64,000 nt of DNA from Bin80 sp965220365. Lineage in GTDB: Bacteria; Bacteroidota; Rhodothermia; Rhodothermales; Bin80. How positions within the stretch are numbered: position 1 is the stretch's first letter; each line of letters begins with the position of its first letter. The translations under genes and the position numbers were made by a program. The notes beneath the pieces were generated by a model. That model did no database searches and was not told the origin of the DNA. It was given only the letters and a program-made list of their open reading frames with translations. This document shows, one piece after another, positions 18,274 to 27,626 of this stretch. Where the stretch lies: assembly GCA_965220365.1 (NCBI GenBank), contig OZ244823.1, forward strand, positions 2,480,001-2,544,000. The letters run 5' to 3'.

Positions 18274-19284
18274 ATGGCTTATAAACTTGCAATCAATGGC
18301 TTCGGTCGCATTGGTCGTCTCGCACTTCGTTCAATCTTAGAGCGCAACATTACGGCATTTGATGTCGTTGCGGTAAACGATCTAACGGATGCAGCCACAC
18401 TTGCACATTTATTCAAATATGATTCGGTCCACGGCAAATGGCCGGGGAACGTATCCATAGACGGAAATAGTCTGTCTATTGGCAACCATAAAATCCCCGT
18501 CCTGAGTGAACGCGATCCCGCGAATTTGCCTTGGTCTGACCTTGGCTGTGATATTGTCATCGAGTCAACCGGATTTTTTCGGAGTCGCGACGCAGCTGCA
18601 AAACATATTGGAGCCGGTGCCAAAAAAGTCGTTATTTCTGCCCCAGCCAAGGATCAAGTCGATGCAACGGTCGTGCTTGGAGTAAATGACCATGTCCTAA
18701 CAGGACAAGAGGAAATCATCTCTAATGCCAGTTGCACAACCAATTGTATCGCCCCGATGATTAAGGTGGTCGATGATGCTTTTGGAATTCAGGGCGGTTT
18801 GATGACGACCGTGCATGCTTATACGGGTGGTCAGAAACTAGTCGATGCTCCGCATGGCGATCTAAGACGTGCACGGGCTGCTGCGTACTCCATTGTACCA
18901 ACGACCACCGGCGCCGCAAAGGCCGTGGGCTTGGTTCTCCCTCATATGCAGGGAAAACTTGATGGAATGGCACTTAGAGTTCCGATCCCAAGTGGTTCTC
19001 TGACCGACCTTACTGTCCAGGTCAACGCCTCCCCAAGCAAAGAAGAGGTTAATGATGCATTTCAGGCTGCGGCCAGTGGAGCCCTGGAAGGAGTCATGGA
19101 GTTCTGTACGGACCCCATCGTATCCATTGATATCGTTCACAATCCTCATTCTGTGATCTTTGACAGCCTGGCAACAATGGTTCAGGGCAATACAGTCAAG
19201 GTCCTGGGCTGGTACGATAATGAATGGGGGTATGCCAATAGGGCTGTCGACATTGCCGCCTTGTTGATGAAAAAGGCTGGTTGA
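18274..19284 (+). CDS. gapA: Type I glyceraldehyde-3-phosphate dehydrogenase
   Basis: The true start is ATG 18274 (MAYKLAINGFGRIGRLALRS), which gives 336 residues, the usual size. The NAD motif NGFGRIGR and the catalytic Cys in SNASCTTNCIAP are present, with HAYTGGQKLVDAPHGDLRRARAA and WYDNEWGYANR near the end. It oxidises glyceraldehyde 3-phosphate to 1,3-bisphosphoglycerate. pgk follows 17 bases later, so glycolytic steps 6 and 7 are coupled. Confidence 0.97.
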   Translation: MAYKLAINGFGRIGRLALRSILERNITAFDVVAVNDLTDAATLAHLFKYDSVHGKWPGNVSIDGNSLSIGNHKIPVLSERDPANLPWSDLGCDIVIESTGFFRSRDAAAKHIGAGAKKVVISAPAKDQVDATVVLGVNDHVLTGQEEIISNASCTTNCIAPMIKVVDDAFGIQGGLMTTVHAYTGGQKLVDAPHGDLRRARAAAYSIVPTTTGAAKAVGLVLPHMQGKLDGMALRVPIPSGSLTDLTVQVNASPSKEEVNDAFQAAASGALEGVMEFCTDPIVSIDIVHNPHSVIFDSLATMVQGNTVKVLGWYDNEWGYANRAVDIAALLMKKAG

Positions 19285-19301
19285 GGTCAGCTTCACCACT
19301 G

Positions 19302-20504
19302 ATGCCGAAACTAACCCTCAAAGATTTAGATCTGCACGGAAAGTGTGTGCTGGTACGCGTGGACTTCAATGTACCTCTGCAATTATCTGAGAAGACCAGT
19401 TGCCATGAAGTAGTTGACGACACGCGTATCCGTGCTGCTTTGCCTACCATTCAAACAATCACGGAGGCAGGTGGGAAGGCTATACTCTTAAGCCACTTGG
19501 GGCGCCCGAAAGGGCAGCCTGATCCACAATATAGCCTGGCGCCGGTTGCCGATTGTTTGAGCGAACTCTTGGGTACGACTCCACGATTTTCGAGCGAAAC
19601 AATTGGATCCGTCGTGCAGAAAACCGTTCGCAATATGCCAAACGGTAGCATAATCCTGCTTGAAAATACCCGCTATTTTCCTGGAGAAACGAAAAATGAT
19701 CCAGACTTTGCGGCAGAGCTGGCAAAACTCGGAGACCTCTTCGTGAATGATGCCTTTGGGACCGCCCACAGGGCGCATGCCTCAAACGTTGGGGTTGCAA
19801 GTCACTTCTCTCTGGCTGCTGTCGGCCATTTGCTGGAAAAAGAGTTGGTACAGTTGGGACATGCCTTGGAGGCCCCTACCCCTCCTACAGTTGCCCTTTT
19901 AGGTGGAGCAAAGGTATCTGACAAGATTGGAGTAATCACGAATCTGCTGGAGATTGTAGACCATATCCTGATCGGTGGCGCGATGGCGTATACGTTTCTA
20001 AAAGCAAAAGGAATCCCCATCGGTAGTTCGCTCGTGGAAGAAGATCGCCTGGGTGATGCCCAGGCAATGCTGGACAGAGCTCAAGGAAAACTCCTTCTCC
20101 CCGGTGATCACATTGTCAGTACTGCCCTGGATGCGCCAGAGGGACCAAAAACTGTATCTGGAGGCATTGAAGATGGATTCATGGGACTGGACATTGGCAC
20201 AGAAACTGTTCATGCTTATACCCAGAAAGTTCAGAATGCTAACACCTGTATCTGGAATGGCCCAATGGGAGTGTTTGAGGTGTCGGCATTTGCATCTGGA
20301 ACCAAAGCCATGGCACAAGCGATGGCTTCTGCAACCCGCAATGGCGCGGTGACGATTGTCGGTGGAGGAGATTCCGTAGCTGCCATCAAACAGTCAAATC
20401 TGCACACAGAAGTGACACACGTATCCACCGGCGGTGGCGCCATGCTGCAATTTCTTGAGGGAAAATCCCTTCCCGGTCTAGATGCATTGACCGACCAATC
20501 CTAA
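19302..20504 (+). CDS. pgk: Phosphoglycerate kinase
   Basis: Starts at ATG 19302 (MPKLTLKDLDLHGKCVLVRVDFNVPL), inside a longer frame that opens with TTG. About 400 residues. Family marks: RVDFNVPL, the substrate loop SHLGRPKG, NDAFGTAHRAHAS, ALLGGAKVSDKIG and GGGDSVAAI near the nucleotide site. It makes ATP and 3-phosphoglycerate from the gapA product. Co-transcribed with gapA. Confidence 0.97.
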   Translation: MPKLTLKDLDLHGKCVLVRVDFNVPLQLSEKTSCHEVVDDTRIRAALPTIQTITEAGGKAILLSHLGRPKGQPDPQYSLAPVADCLSELLGTTPRFSSETIGSVVQKTVRNMPNGSIILLENTRYFPGETKNDPDFAAELAKLGDLFVNDAFGTAHRAHASNVGVASHFSLAAVGHLLEKELVQLGHALEAPTPPTVALLGGAKVSDKIGVITNLLEIVDHILIGGAMAYTFLKAKGIPIGSSLVEEDRLGDAQAMLDRAQGKLLLPGDHIVSTALDAPEGPKTVSGGIEDGFMGLDIGTETVHAYTQKVQNANTCIWNGPMGVFEVSAFASGTKAMAQAMASATRNGAVTIVGGGDSVAAIKQSNLHTEVTHVSTGGGAMLQFLEGKSLPGLDALTDQS

Positions 20505-20660
20505 GTTCTTGCAGATTCCGCTGGGATCTTGTTCCAGAAATCGCTGGTTTTGTAAGTTGCAGCCGTGGATATAATTCCTCGCCTTATCTTCCTGATGAAC
20601 CTAACTCTGAATCCTAGTCCAATGCATATACTCTGTATATTTCAAGTATCCCGGATTGGG

Positions 20661-20668
20661 AGGAGGAG
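20661..20668 (+). promoter_or_regulatory. Strong Shine-Dalgarno ahead of the Gfo/Idh/MocA gene
   Basis: AGGAGGAG lies 8 bases before ATG 20677 and supports that start over the upstream TTG at 20656. This is the clearest ribosome-binding site in the window; most genes here lack one, as is common in Bacteroidota. Confidence 0.7.
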
Positions 20669-20676
20669 ATACAATA

Positions 20677-21963
20677 ATGGATCGTCGTGAATTTGTTCGA
20701 AAGGCTGCCCTAGTTTCTGCTGTTGGCCCGTTCATACGTACGCCTCCACGCATTCAGCGATACCGAGTTGGACTGATTGGTTCTGGGTGGTGGGGAATGA
20801 ACATTCTTCGCACCGCTATTGCCACGGGTACTGCAGATACAGTTGCACTTTGCGACGTGGATGACACATATCTACAACCGGCGGCGGATGAGATTGCACA
20901 ATTGACAGGATCACGCCCCGCAGTCTACCAGGACTATGAGGATCTGTTTTTGGAGCAGAATTGCGACGTCGCGATTATTGCTACACCGGATCATTGGCAT
21001 GCACTTCCTGCCATCGCTGCCATAGATGCCGGGGCTCATGTCTACCTCGAAAAACCGGTCAGTCACACCATTGACGAGGGGAAGGCAATCCTAAGAGCGG
21101 CCCGATTACAGGATCGGATTGTGCAAGTTGGTACTCATCGCCGTGTCTCGCCCCATAATCTATCCGCTCGTGACTTTCTCAAGGCCGACAAGGTCGGTGA
21201 AATTGGCATGGTTCGCGCCTTCGTACATTACGGTGGCAATCGGGGAGAGACCGTCCCTGACAGTGCAATTCCCGAAGGACTGGACTGGGATCGCTGGATT
21301 GGTCCGGCGCCCTACCGACCCTTTAATCGTTCCATTCACCCGCGTGGCTTCCGGCAATACCTGGATTTTGCAAATGGACAATTGGGTGACTGGGGAATCC
21401 ATTGGCTTGATCAAATCCTCTGGTTCATGGATGAAGAACCTTTCCCTCATACGATCACCTCTACCGGAGGGAGGCATATTCGTGAAGATTCAAGCGATGC
21501 ACCGGATACTCAGATTGCTACGTTTGCATTTGAGAAGTACACCGCGACCTGGGAGCATCGTCTCTATGGTGCAAATAGCTCGGAAAAAACCAATATCGGC
21601 TGCTACTTTTATGGAACCAAGGGCATTCTGCACCTCGGATGGCTAGATGGCTGGACCTTTTATCCTAGCAATTCCCGCGACTCGACTGTCCATGAAGAAG
21701 CAGTTCTAGATCAGCCTGATAGTCAAAATATTCGCGCCCTGTGGGATGACTTTATCCGTTCTATCGAATCCTCAACCATACCAGCATGTGACATTGAGTA
21801 TGGATACCGGGCAACTAACATGTGTCTCGCGGCGATGATTGCCCTTAAAGTCAATCGTGCAATCCACTGGAATCAAGACCAGAATACTATCGTTGGGGAT
21901 CCTGCAGCGCAGGCACTCATGCGTCGACCGTACCGAGAGCCATGGATCTATCCAGAGATTTGA
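20677..21963 (+). CDS. Gfo/Idh/MocA-family oxidoreductase with Tat signal
   Basis: About 428 residues. The N-terminus MDRREFVRKAALVSAVGPF is a short Tat signal. The Rossmann motif VGLIGSGWWG follows, then ATPDHWHALPA and YLEKPVSHT, the dinucleotide-binding EKP motif of this family. The C-terminal domain has the typical GDWGIHWLDQILWFM. Members oxidise or reduce sugars and inositols with NAD(P). The substrate is unknown. It stands alone between pgk and a methyltransferase. Confidence 0.9.
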   Translation: MDRREFVRKAALVSAVGPFIRTPPRIQRYRVGLIGSGWWGMNILRTAIATGTADTVALCDVDDTYLQPAADEIAQLTGSRPAVYQDYEDLFLEQNCDVAIIATPDHWHALPAIAAIDAGAHVYLEKPVSHTIDEGKAILRAARLQDRIVQVGTHRRVSPHNLSARDFLKADKVGEIGMVRAFVHYGGNRGETVPDSAIPEGLDWDRWIGPAPYRPFNRSIHPRGFRQYLDFANGQLGDWGIHWLDQILWFMDEEPFPHTITSTGGRHIREDSSDAPDTQIATFAFEKYTATWEHRLYGANSSEKTNIGCYFYGTKGILHLGWLDGWTFYPSNSRDSTVHEEAVLDQPDSQNIRALWDDFIRSIESSTIPACDIEYGYRATNMCLAAMIALKVNRAIHWNQDQNTIVGDPAAQALMRRPYREPWIYPEI

Positions 21964-22056
21964 TCTTATCGCGAACGATGCTCCCGCCAGAGTCAAAGCC
22001 GGAATTCCTCCCCAGTATCTGCAACCGGTAAGCTCTGTTACAGCTGTACTCTCGGC

Positions 22057-22761
22057 TCAGGAATCTATGCGTTCAAAGAGCCACGCAGTGTAGAGAAGCC
22101 CACTCCAGTAGGGTTGGATTAGCCGCAGGCCGACATTATGACAGATCTGAAGGATTCGATCCGAGCCAACATAAGCAATACCGGCTTCAAGCCTTTTGAG
22201 AAGACGCTCCTTTTTCTTGCCCGTATACCCTCTAAGATCCATGTATCGCATCCATGCATCGTAGAACAACTTGAAATAGGGCTCGGATCGGTCCCCATGC
22301 AAATCGAAAAGGACGACGGTTCCTCCGGGTTTAACACGCTGAGCAACACTCTGCATGAATGCATCCTTGGATCCATCATCTGACAGAAAATGCATCACAT
22401 TGATGGCCGTCGCCGCATCGAATTGATGGCCGACCTCGAGCTCATGGGTATATGCGTTGTGAAACCGCACACGCGAGGATACCCCTAAATGCTCAGCAAC
22501 CTGCCGCGAATATTCAACCATAGATCGGGCTGGATCTACACAGTCAAATTCCCATCCACTTTCCGATGGAGCGAACACTTCGATTTCCCGGCCAGTACCA
22601 CATCCTACAATCAATATCTGAGCCTTTGAACCTAAACGCTCTTGGAGAAGTGCCAAGGTGGCAACAAAGAGTTCATCATAGCCTGGGATCACCCGACTGG
22701 CGAGTTCTTTGTACTCCTCACCGTAATCTCCATCAAAATTAAATGCTTTCGGATCTTTCAC
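22057..22761 (-). CDS. Class I SAM-dependent methyltransferase
   Basis: A 234-residue protein with the SAM motif I ILIVGCGTGREIE, an acidic residue at the end of strand 2 (WEFDCVDPARSM) and AATAINVMHFLSDD as motif III/IV region. The start is GTG 22761 because no better ATG is near. The substrate is unknown; the overall form is like small-molecule methyltransferases (UbiE/CmoA-like). Confidence 0.82.
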   Translation of the reverse strand: MKDPKAFNFDGDYGEEYKELASRVIPGYDELFVATLALLQERLGSKAQILIVGCGTGREIEVFAPSESGWEFDCVDPARSMVEYSRQVAEHLGVSSRVRFHNAYTHELEVGHQFDAATAINVMHFLSDDGSKDAFMQSVAQRVKPGGTVVLFDLHGDRSEPYFKLFYDAWMRYMDLRGYTGKKKERLLKRLEAGIAYVGSDRILQICHNVGLRLIQPYWSGLLYTAWLFERIDS

Positions 22762-22819
22762 TTATCTTCCCTCTATGAGTGGTTAAGCTTAGCCTGAAGC
22801 CGACTAAATTTTCTGAAAA

Positions 22820-23848
22820 ATGGCAAACATTATTCTCTCACCGGATTGGGCGCTGAAGGAAAGCGCCTGTACAACGAGGGCTGCGTATACGAATCGCCGG
22901 AAGTTTGTTCAATCTCTCGGGCTAGGTGCAATAGGGTTTGCTGCTTTTGGTGGATGTTCTGCACAAAGCCGAAATATGGCTGACGGGCCTTTGGATAAAA
23001 TCCCGGACAATGCGCCACGTGACGGATTTCCCGCGCAAAGGAATGAATCCTATACCGTTCCCGAGAGAGAAGTAACTGAGCGCCTTGTCGCTTCATCTTA
23101 CAATAATTTCTATGAATTCATTAATCAGGGAGATCTAAAGAATGTCTGGCCACTGGTTGATGACTATATACCCTTCCCGTGGACATTACAGGTACGAGGG
23201 CAGGTTGAAAAGAGACAGACCTGGGACCTGACACAGCTGATCAAGTCTATGCCTCTTGAAGAACGTGTCTATCGCTTCAGATGTGTGGAGGCTTGGTCCA
23301 TGACAATCCCCTGGACAGGCTTTCCACTTTCCAGTCTGATCAATAGGTGCAACCCAAGGTCATCGGCAACGCACGTTAAGTTCACTTGTGTCAATCGCCC
23401 AGACCAATTGCCTGGACAAAAGAAAGCTATTTGGTACCCCTGGCCATACTTCGAAGCATTACGGATGGATGAAGCGATGAATGAGTTAGCCTTTGTCGCG
23501 ATTGGCATGTATGGGGAGCCTCTTCCAAAGCAGAACGGTTCCCCTCTTCGACTAGTTCTGCCTTGGAAATATGGCTACAAAGGCCCGAAAGCCATTACTC
23601 ATATTGAGTTTACGCGCAAGCAGCCAGGCACTTTCTGGAATGAATTGCAGCCTAGGGAGTATGGGTTTCTCTCCAATGTCAACCCCAATATCCCCCACCC
23701 ACGCTGGAGCCAGGCATCAGAACGCTTTATGCCGAGCGAAGGCGTGGAAAGACGAATCCGCACGCAGTTATTCAACGGATACGATGAGTGGGTTGGAGAT
23801 TTATATCCCGATGAACCACGCTCTCCTACTGGTCCAATTATTCGATAA
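22820..23848 (+). CDS. msrP: Protein-methionine-sulfoxide reductase catalytic subunit MsrP
   Basis: A 342-residue periplasmic molybdoenzyme. The Tat motif NRRKFVQSLGLGAIGFAAFGG sits at about residues 25-45. The family blocks SSYNNFYEF, RFRCVEAWSMTIPW (Cys ligand of molybdenum) and LPWKYGYKGPK are present. It repairs oxidised methionine in envelope proteins with electrons from the membrane heme protein MsrQ. No msrQ gene adjoins it; the next gene is an unrelated small membrane protein. Confidence 0.93.
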   Translation: MANIILSPDWALKESACTTRAAYTNRRKFVQSLGLGAIGFAAFGGCSAQSRNMADGPLDKIPDNAPRDGFPAQRNESYTVPEREVTERLVASSYNNFYEFINQGDLKNVWPLVDDYIPFPWTLQVRGQVEKRQTWDLTQLIKSMPLEERVYRFRCVEAWSMTIPWTGFPLSSLINRCNPRSSATHVKFTCVNRPDQLPGQKKAIWYPWPYFEALRMDEAMNELAFVAIGMYGEPLPKQNGSPLRLVLPWKYGYKGPKAITHIEFTRKQPGTFWNELQPREYGFLSNVNPNIPHPRWSQASERFMPSEGVERRIRTQLFNGYDEWVGDLYPDEPRSPTGPIIR

Positions 23849-23851
23849 CTC

Positions 23852-24298
23852 TCAAGTTTGCCCGCGGCGAAGCGACCGATTCCAAAAATAGGCCAGCACC
23901 CCTGAGAGGATTGCCCCCATCAGGCTGATGCCCATCTGAGACGCTGCGATGAGCCAGTGAGCGGGCATCAAGCGATCAATCACAATTTCCTGTGACGCCC
24001 CCAGTCGTACATGCACATGGAGTGAGTCCTTCCCCCTCACACGAGACCAGAGAGATTGAGGAAGCGACATTCTTTGACGCTCAATCGTTTTCCCATCGGG
24101 TAAGGTCACCTGAAGGTTGATGTATCCATAGGTTACATCCGCGCGGTTTGTCACATCAAACTCCTTCACTTTTGCGATTGCAGGCACACCTTGGTTCCAT
24201 GTCTCTCTTAACTGCACAGCAACCAAGCCCTGATTCACTGCCAGACAGACCAGTATGAATGGAACTCCCCAGAAAATCCTCGCAATGACGCTTACCAT
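23852..24298 (-). CDS. Small membrane protein (DUF3592-like)
   Basis: A 148-residue protein with a membrane helix at each end (IFWGVPFILVCLAVNQGLV and LIAASQMGISLMGAILSGVLA) and a short beta-rich soluble domain in between. This layout fits DUF3592-type proteins of unknown function. It is convergent with msrP, only 3 bases apart, and 15 bases downstream of the HNH gene. Confidence 0.55.
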   Translation of the reverse strand: MVSVIARIFWGVPFILVCLAVNQGLVAVQLRETWNQGVPAIAKVKEFDVTNRADVTYGYINLQVTLPDGKTIERQRMSLPQSLWSRVRGKDSLHVHVRLGASQEIVIDRLMPAHWLIAASQMGISLMGAILSGVLAYFWNRSLRRGQT

Positions 24299-24313
24299 CA
24301 GGATCCCAATTCC

Positions 24314-24814
24314 TCAGCTTAGGAATAAGTATGGTTTCCACGTTTCTTCAATATAGCCGACATAGTCACGAATAAACATGACATGGCTCGGTCGGAACGG
24401 CTTCCGACGAAGGGGCATATCTGCCTCTTCAGGCGTTCGATCTCCTTTCCGGTTGTTGCAATCAATACATGCAGCAACTAGGTTGGTCCAATGATCTTTC
24501 CCGCCTCGAGATTTGGGGAAAACATGATCTACCGTCAGTGATTCGTGCCGATTACAATACTGACACCTGTGACCATCTCTGCGAATTACATTTTTACGGG
24601 ATAACATAATATTCCGATACGGGACACGCACGTACCCCCGGAGCCGTACAATACTCGGACAGGGTAGTTTGATTGAAGGAGATCGAAGGAAACGGTCCGG
24701 CACGCTCTCAACAAGATCGGCTTTGTTCAAGTGAACAAGTACCACCGCTCGACGCACCGTACAGACCGTCAGAGCGCTGTAATCGTGATTCAATACAAGC
24801 ACATGCACCTTCAT
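24314..24814 (-). CDS. HNH endonuclease
   Basis: I start at ATG 24814 (MKVHVLVLNHDYSAL) rather than the GTG at 24847; 166 residues. The HNH core is RCQYCNRHESLTVDHVFPKS, then NLVAACIDCNNRKGDRTPEE, with two CxxC pairs for a structural zinc. This family, typified by the LVLNxDYxPL start, is widespread in Bacteroidota and cyanobacteria. Its role is not settled. Confidence 0.88.
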   Translation of the reverse strand: MKVHVLVLNHDYSALTVCTVRRAVVLVHLNKADLVESVPDRFLRSPSIKLPCPSIVRLRGYVRVPYRNIMLSRKNVIRRDGHRCQYCNRHESLTVDHVFPKSRGGKDHWTNLVAACIDCNNRKGDRTPEEADMPLRRKPFRPSHVMFIRDYVGYIEETWKPYLFLS

Positions 24815-24947
24815 CCGATCCGCTGCTGATTGGATGCTGAAACGCACATGCTACAGACTTGGACAACTTGAGTAGCGAAGATCTTAGGGGTAACTTGGCG
24901 CAGTTAAATCAGGTAAGTGCTGGATTGCTCCAAACATAAAATATTTC

Positions 24948-25748
24948 TCAATCGAATTCCAGTACCTCTACATGGTCTCCCCTCTGTATGACGCCTGTGT
25001 TTTCCGGTACCAGATTTTCTCCGAAGTATACCTTCCCACCTCTTTTTCGAAAACTGCTCAATGTACGCAGCGGTTCCTTGCCCCGTAAAGCCGTGTCCTG
25101 ATCTACCGTTGTAATGCTACATCGCGTGCAAGGCTTAACAACGGAAAAAATGATTTCCCCAATTCGGATCCGTTTCCAGTTGTCTTCACCAAATGGACGG
25201 TCCCCGGAGACAACCACATTTGGTCTGAATCGCCCCATCAGAATAGGGGTAGACAACTTGCTGTTTAAGTCTAGGAGAGAGGCTTTCGTGGTACAGAGCA
25301 AAGGATATCCGTCAACGAACGAGACCGTGGTTCCTGGCTTGGCATAGGCAGGATCTGCCAATCGTGAATTGGGATCATGCATGTGCACAAGGCGAACTGT
25401 ACGTCCCAGGAAAGTACTCAGCCACAAATTTACCTGATCGGAAGCTACCCGTGCAAAAACGGAATCCCGCCATATTGAGACTCGAAGGGTCGGGGCTGTT
25501 TCTCTAGGAACGTCAACGAAAACACACTCCTGCCCGAATGCAGCAAGCATGAACTTATCCCCAGGCTGAGGGACGGCCTGAATCAATGACATGCGCGGAA
25601 TTGTTCTCTGGGTGAGAAAATTAGCCTCATCATCAACGATCATCCAGCGCCGATCTCCAGCAAGCCCCCAAGGTTTTACTTCGGCACGTACCTGGGTAAC
25701 GCGATGAGTTGACTTGATTGGATATATGTACAGCTCCTCTAGAATCAC
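24948..25748 (-). CDS. MOSC domain protein
   Basis: About 266 residues. The N-terminal MOSC beta-barrel is seen in ILEELYIYPIKS and GLAGDRRWMIVD, and the C-terminal MOSC domain in RFRPNVVVSGDRPFGEDNW and KPCTRCSITTVDQDT, with the conserved Cys. Such proteins handle molybdenum-cofactor sulfur or reduce N-hydroxylated compounds. I prefer GTG 25748 to TTG 25766 because it puts the first strand at the usual place. No molybdenum-cofactor genes are adjacent. Confidence 0.88.
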   Translation of the reverse strand: MILEELYIYPIKSTHRVTQVRAEVKPWGLAGDRRWMIVDDEANFLTQRTIPRMSLIQAVPQPGDKFMLAAFGQECVFVDVPRETAPTLRVSIWRDSVFARVASDQVNLWLSTFLGRTVRLVHMHDPNSRLADPAYAKPGTTVSFVDGYPLLCTTKASLLDLNSKLSTPILMGRFRPNVVVSGDRPFGEDNWKRIRIGEIIFSVVKPCTRCSITTVDQDTALRGKEPLRTLSSFRKRGGKVYFGENLVPENTGVIQRGDHVEVLEFD

Positions 25749-25852
25749 GATAATCGGACAATTCAATCTATACTAATAGAAAATAAAGATCCGAAGTCCT
25801 CTAAAACAAACAAAAATCGCTAACTTGCAGACATTCTTGAATTTTATTGAAC

Positions 25853-27613
25853 ATGAAAGCCACCACAGTCTCTACAGATATTCGATATGAACCGAATGAA
25901 ACCCCACCACTGCCTCTTACCATTGGCTTGGGGTTTCAAATGGCACTCCTAAGTATCACCGGTATCGTGCTGACCCCAGCCGTCGTGATTCGCGCTGGAG
26001 GTGGAAGTGATGAGTACTTAGCCTGGGCCGTATTTGCTGCAGTAGTGGTCAGTGGAATCTCCACCATCCTCCAGGCTTTGGGGAAATTCAGAATTGGTGC
26101 CGGCTACGTCCTGCTCATGGGAACGTCAGGAGCATTTATTGGAATCTGTATCGGGGCGCTAAATGAAAGTGGACCGGCTACTATGGCGGCCTTAGTGATC
26201 GTTTCTTCGCTCCTTCAACTTCTCTTTGCCACCAAGCTTTCCAAGTTCAGGCGAGTTTTGACTCCTACAGTCACGGGTACAGTCATTATGCTTATCGCCG
26301 TGACTGTCATGCCCATCTTGTTCGAGATGATGCATGAGATTCCTGAGGGAAGCTCCATGTCAGGAGCAGCCATGAGTGCAGGTACTGCGCTGATCATCAT
26401 GGTCCTCCTGGCAATCAAGGCAAGGGGGATCCTCCGACTATGGGCACCAATGATTGGCGTTATAGCTGGAACGATTGTTTCCGGTTTTTATGGCCTTTAT
26501 GATGTCCAGTCCATTCAAGATGCCGAATGGATTGGGATTCCCTCCGTAGCAGGGTGGCCGGGTATGGACCTAACGTTTAGCCCCATCTTTTGGGCTTTCC
26601 TCCCCGCCTTTGTTTTTGTTACCATGATCGGGGCCATTGAGACGGTCGGGGATTCGATTGCAATCCAGCGCGTTTCTTGGCGAAACCCTCGCGCATCGGA
26701 TTTTCGTACGGTACAGGGAGCACTCATGGCTGACGGGATTGGCAACTTTCTCTCGGGAGTCACGGCAACGATTCCCAACACAACTTATTCCAGCTCCGTC
26801 TCGGTGGTTGAACTGACTGGTGTTGCCTCCAAGGCCTGCGGAATTGCGATTGGGGTCATCTTCATTTTTCTGTCGGTGAACCCCAAATTTCTAGCTGCAA
26901 TTCTTGCAATCCCCGCGCCTGTAGTGGGTGCGTTCGTGACCGTTTTGATTGCAATGCTCTTTGTGCTGGGAATGAAGATCGTGATTCAGGATGGAATTAA
27001 TTATCGAAGTGGATTGATTTGCGGGATCTCATTCTGGATTGGATCCGGGTTTCAAAATGGCGCCATTTTCCCAGAATTTTTTGGTGGCCTGGCTGCTGGA
27101 GCATTCGAAAATGGAATGGTTAGCGGTGGACTCATTGCCATTTTACTGACAATTCTATCCGAACTGACTCTTAAGGCCCGAAAACGTATCCAAACGAGCC
27201 TGAGCGTCGAGGCACTCCCTGAATTGCAAGCCTTTATCCGCAAATTTTCTAAAAGCCATTCATGGTCATCCAGTTTCACCGTTCGAGTTGAGGGAGCGGT
27301 TGAAGAAGCTCTCCTGATCTTATGTAGCCAAACCGATCCAGACCAAAAAGATGGAGTTCTTCAACTCATGATCAAAGGGGAGTCGGATCGGTCGATCCTG
27401 GAATTTGTCGCTGCAGATTCTACCGAAAACCTTCAGGATCGGATTGCACTAATGGGGTCTGATATCTCCTCTGTAAATTTGGAAAGAGATGTATCGCTCC
27501 GAATGCTGAGGCACCTGACTACTTCCGTGCGCCATGAACGTTATCACGGTACCGAGATCATCGTCCTGGAAGTACACAAGTCAACTGTAATCCCTAACGA
27601 GATTGCAGTCTAA
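25853..27613 (+). CDS. NCS2-family nucleobase permease with a C-terminal cytosolic domain
   Basis: A 586-residue protein. Residues 1 to about 440 are a xanthine/uracil permease of the NCS2/SLC23 type, with about twelve membrane helices and the motif region AFVFVTMIGAIETVGDSIA and VTATIPNTTYSSSVSVVELTGVASK. The last 140 residues are soluble, with VEEALLILCSQ and a LRMLRHLTTSVRHERYHG stretch, which resembles a divergent anti-sigma/HATPase fold. That part is an inference. The gene is convergent with rpoC, 13 bases between stops. Confidence 0.85.
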   Translation: MKATTVSTDIRYEPNETPPLPLTIGLGFQMALLSITGIVLTPAVVIRAGGGSDEYLAWAVFAAVVVSGISTILQALGKFRIGAGYVLLMGTSGAFIGICIGALNESGPATMAALVIVSSLLQLLFATKLSKFRRVLTPTVTGTVIMLIAVTVMPILFEMMHEIPEGSSMSGAAMSAGTALIIMVLLAIKARGILRLWAPMIGVIAGTIVSGFYGLYDVQSIQDAEWIGIPSVAGWPGMDLTFSPIFWAFLPAFVFVTMIGAIETVGDSIAIQRVSWRNPRASDFRTVQGALMADGIGNFLSGVTATIPNTTYSSSVSVVELTGVASKACGIAIGVIFIFLSVNPKFLAAILAIPAPVVGAFVTVLIAMLFVLGMKIVIQDGINYRSGLICGISFWIGSGFQNGAIFPEFFGGLAAGAFENGMVSGGLIAILLTILSELTLKARKRIQTSLSVEALPELQAFIRKFSKSHSWSSSFTVRVEGAVEEALLILCSQTDPDQKDGVLQLMIKGESDRSILEFVAADSTENLQDRIALMGSDISSVNLERDVSLRMLRHLTTSVRHERYHGTEIIVLEVHKSTVIPNEIAV

Positions 27614-27626
27614 TGGATGAAACCAA

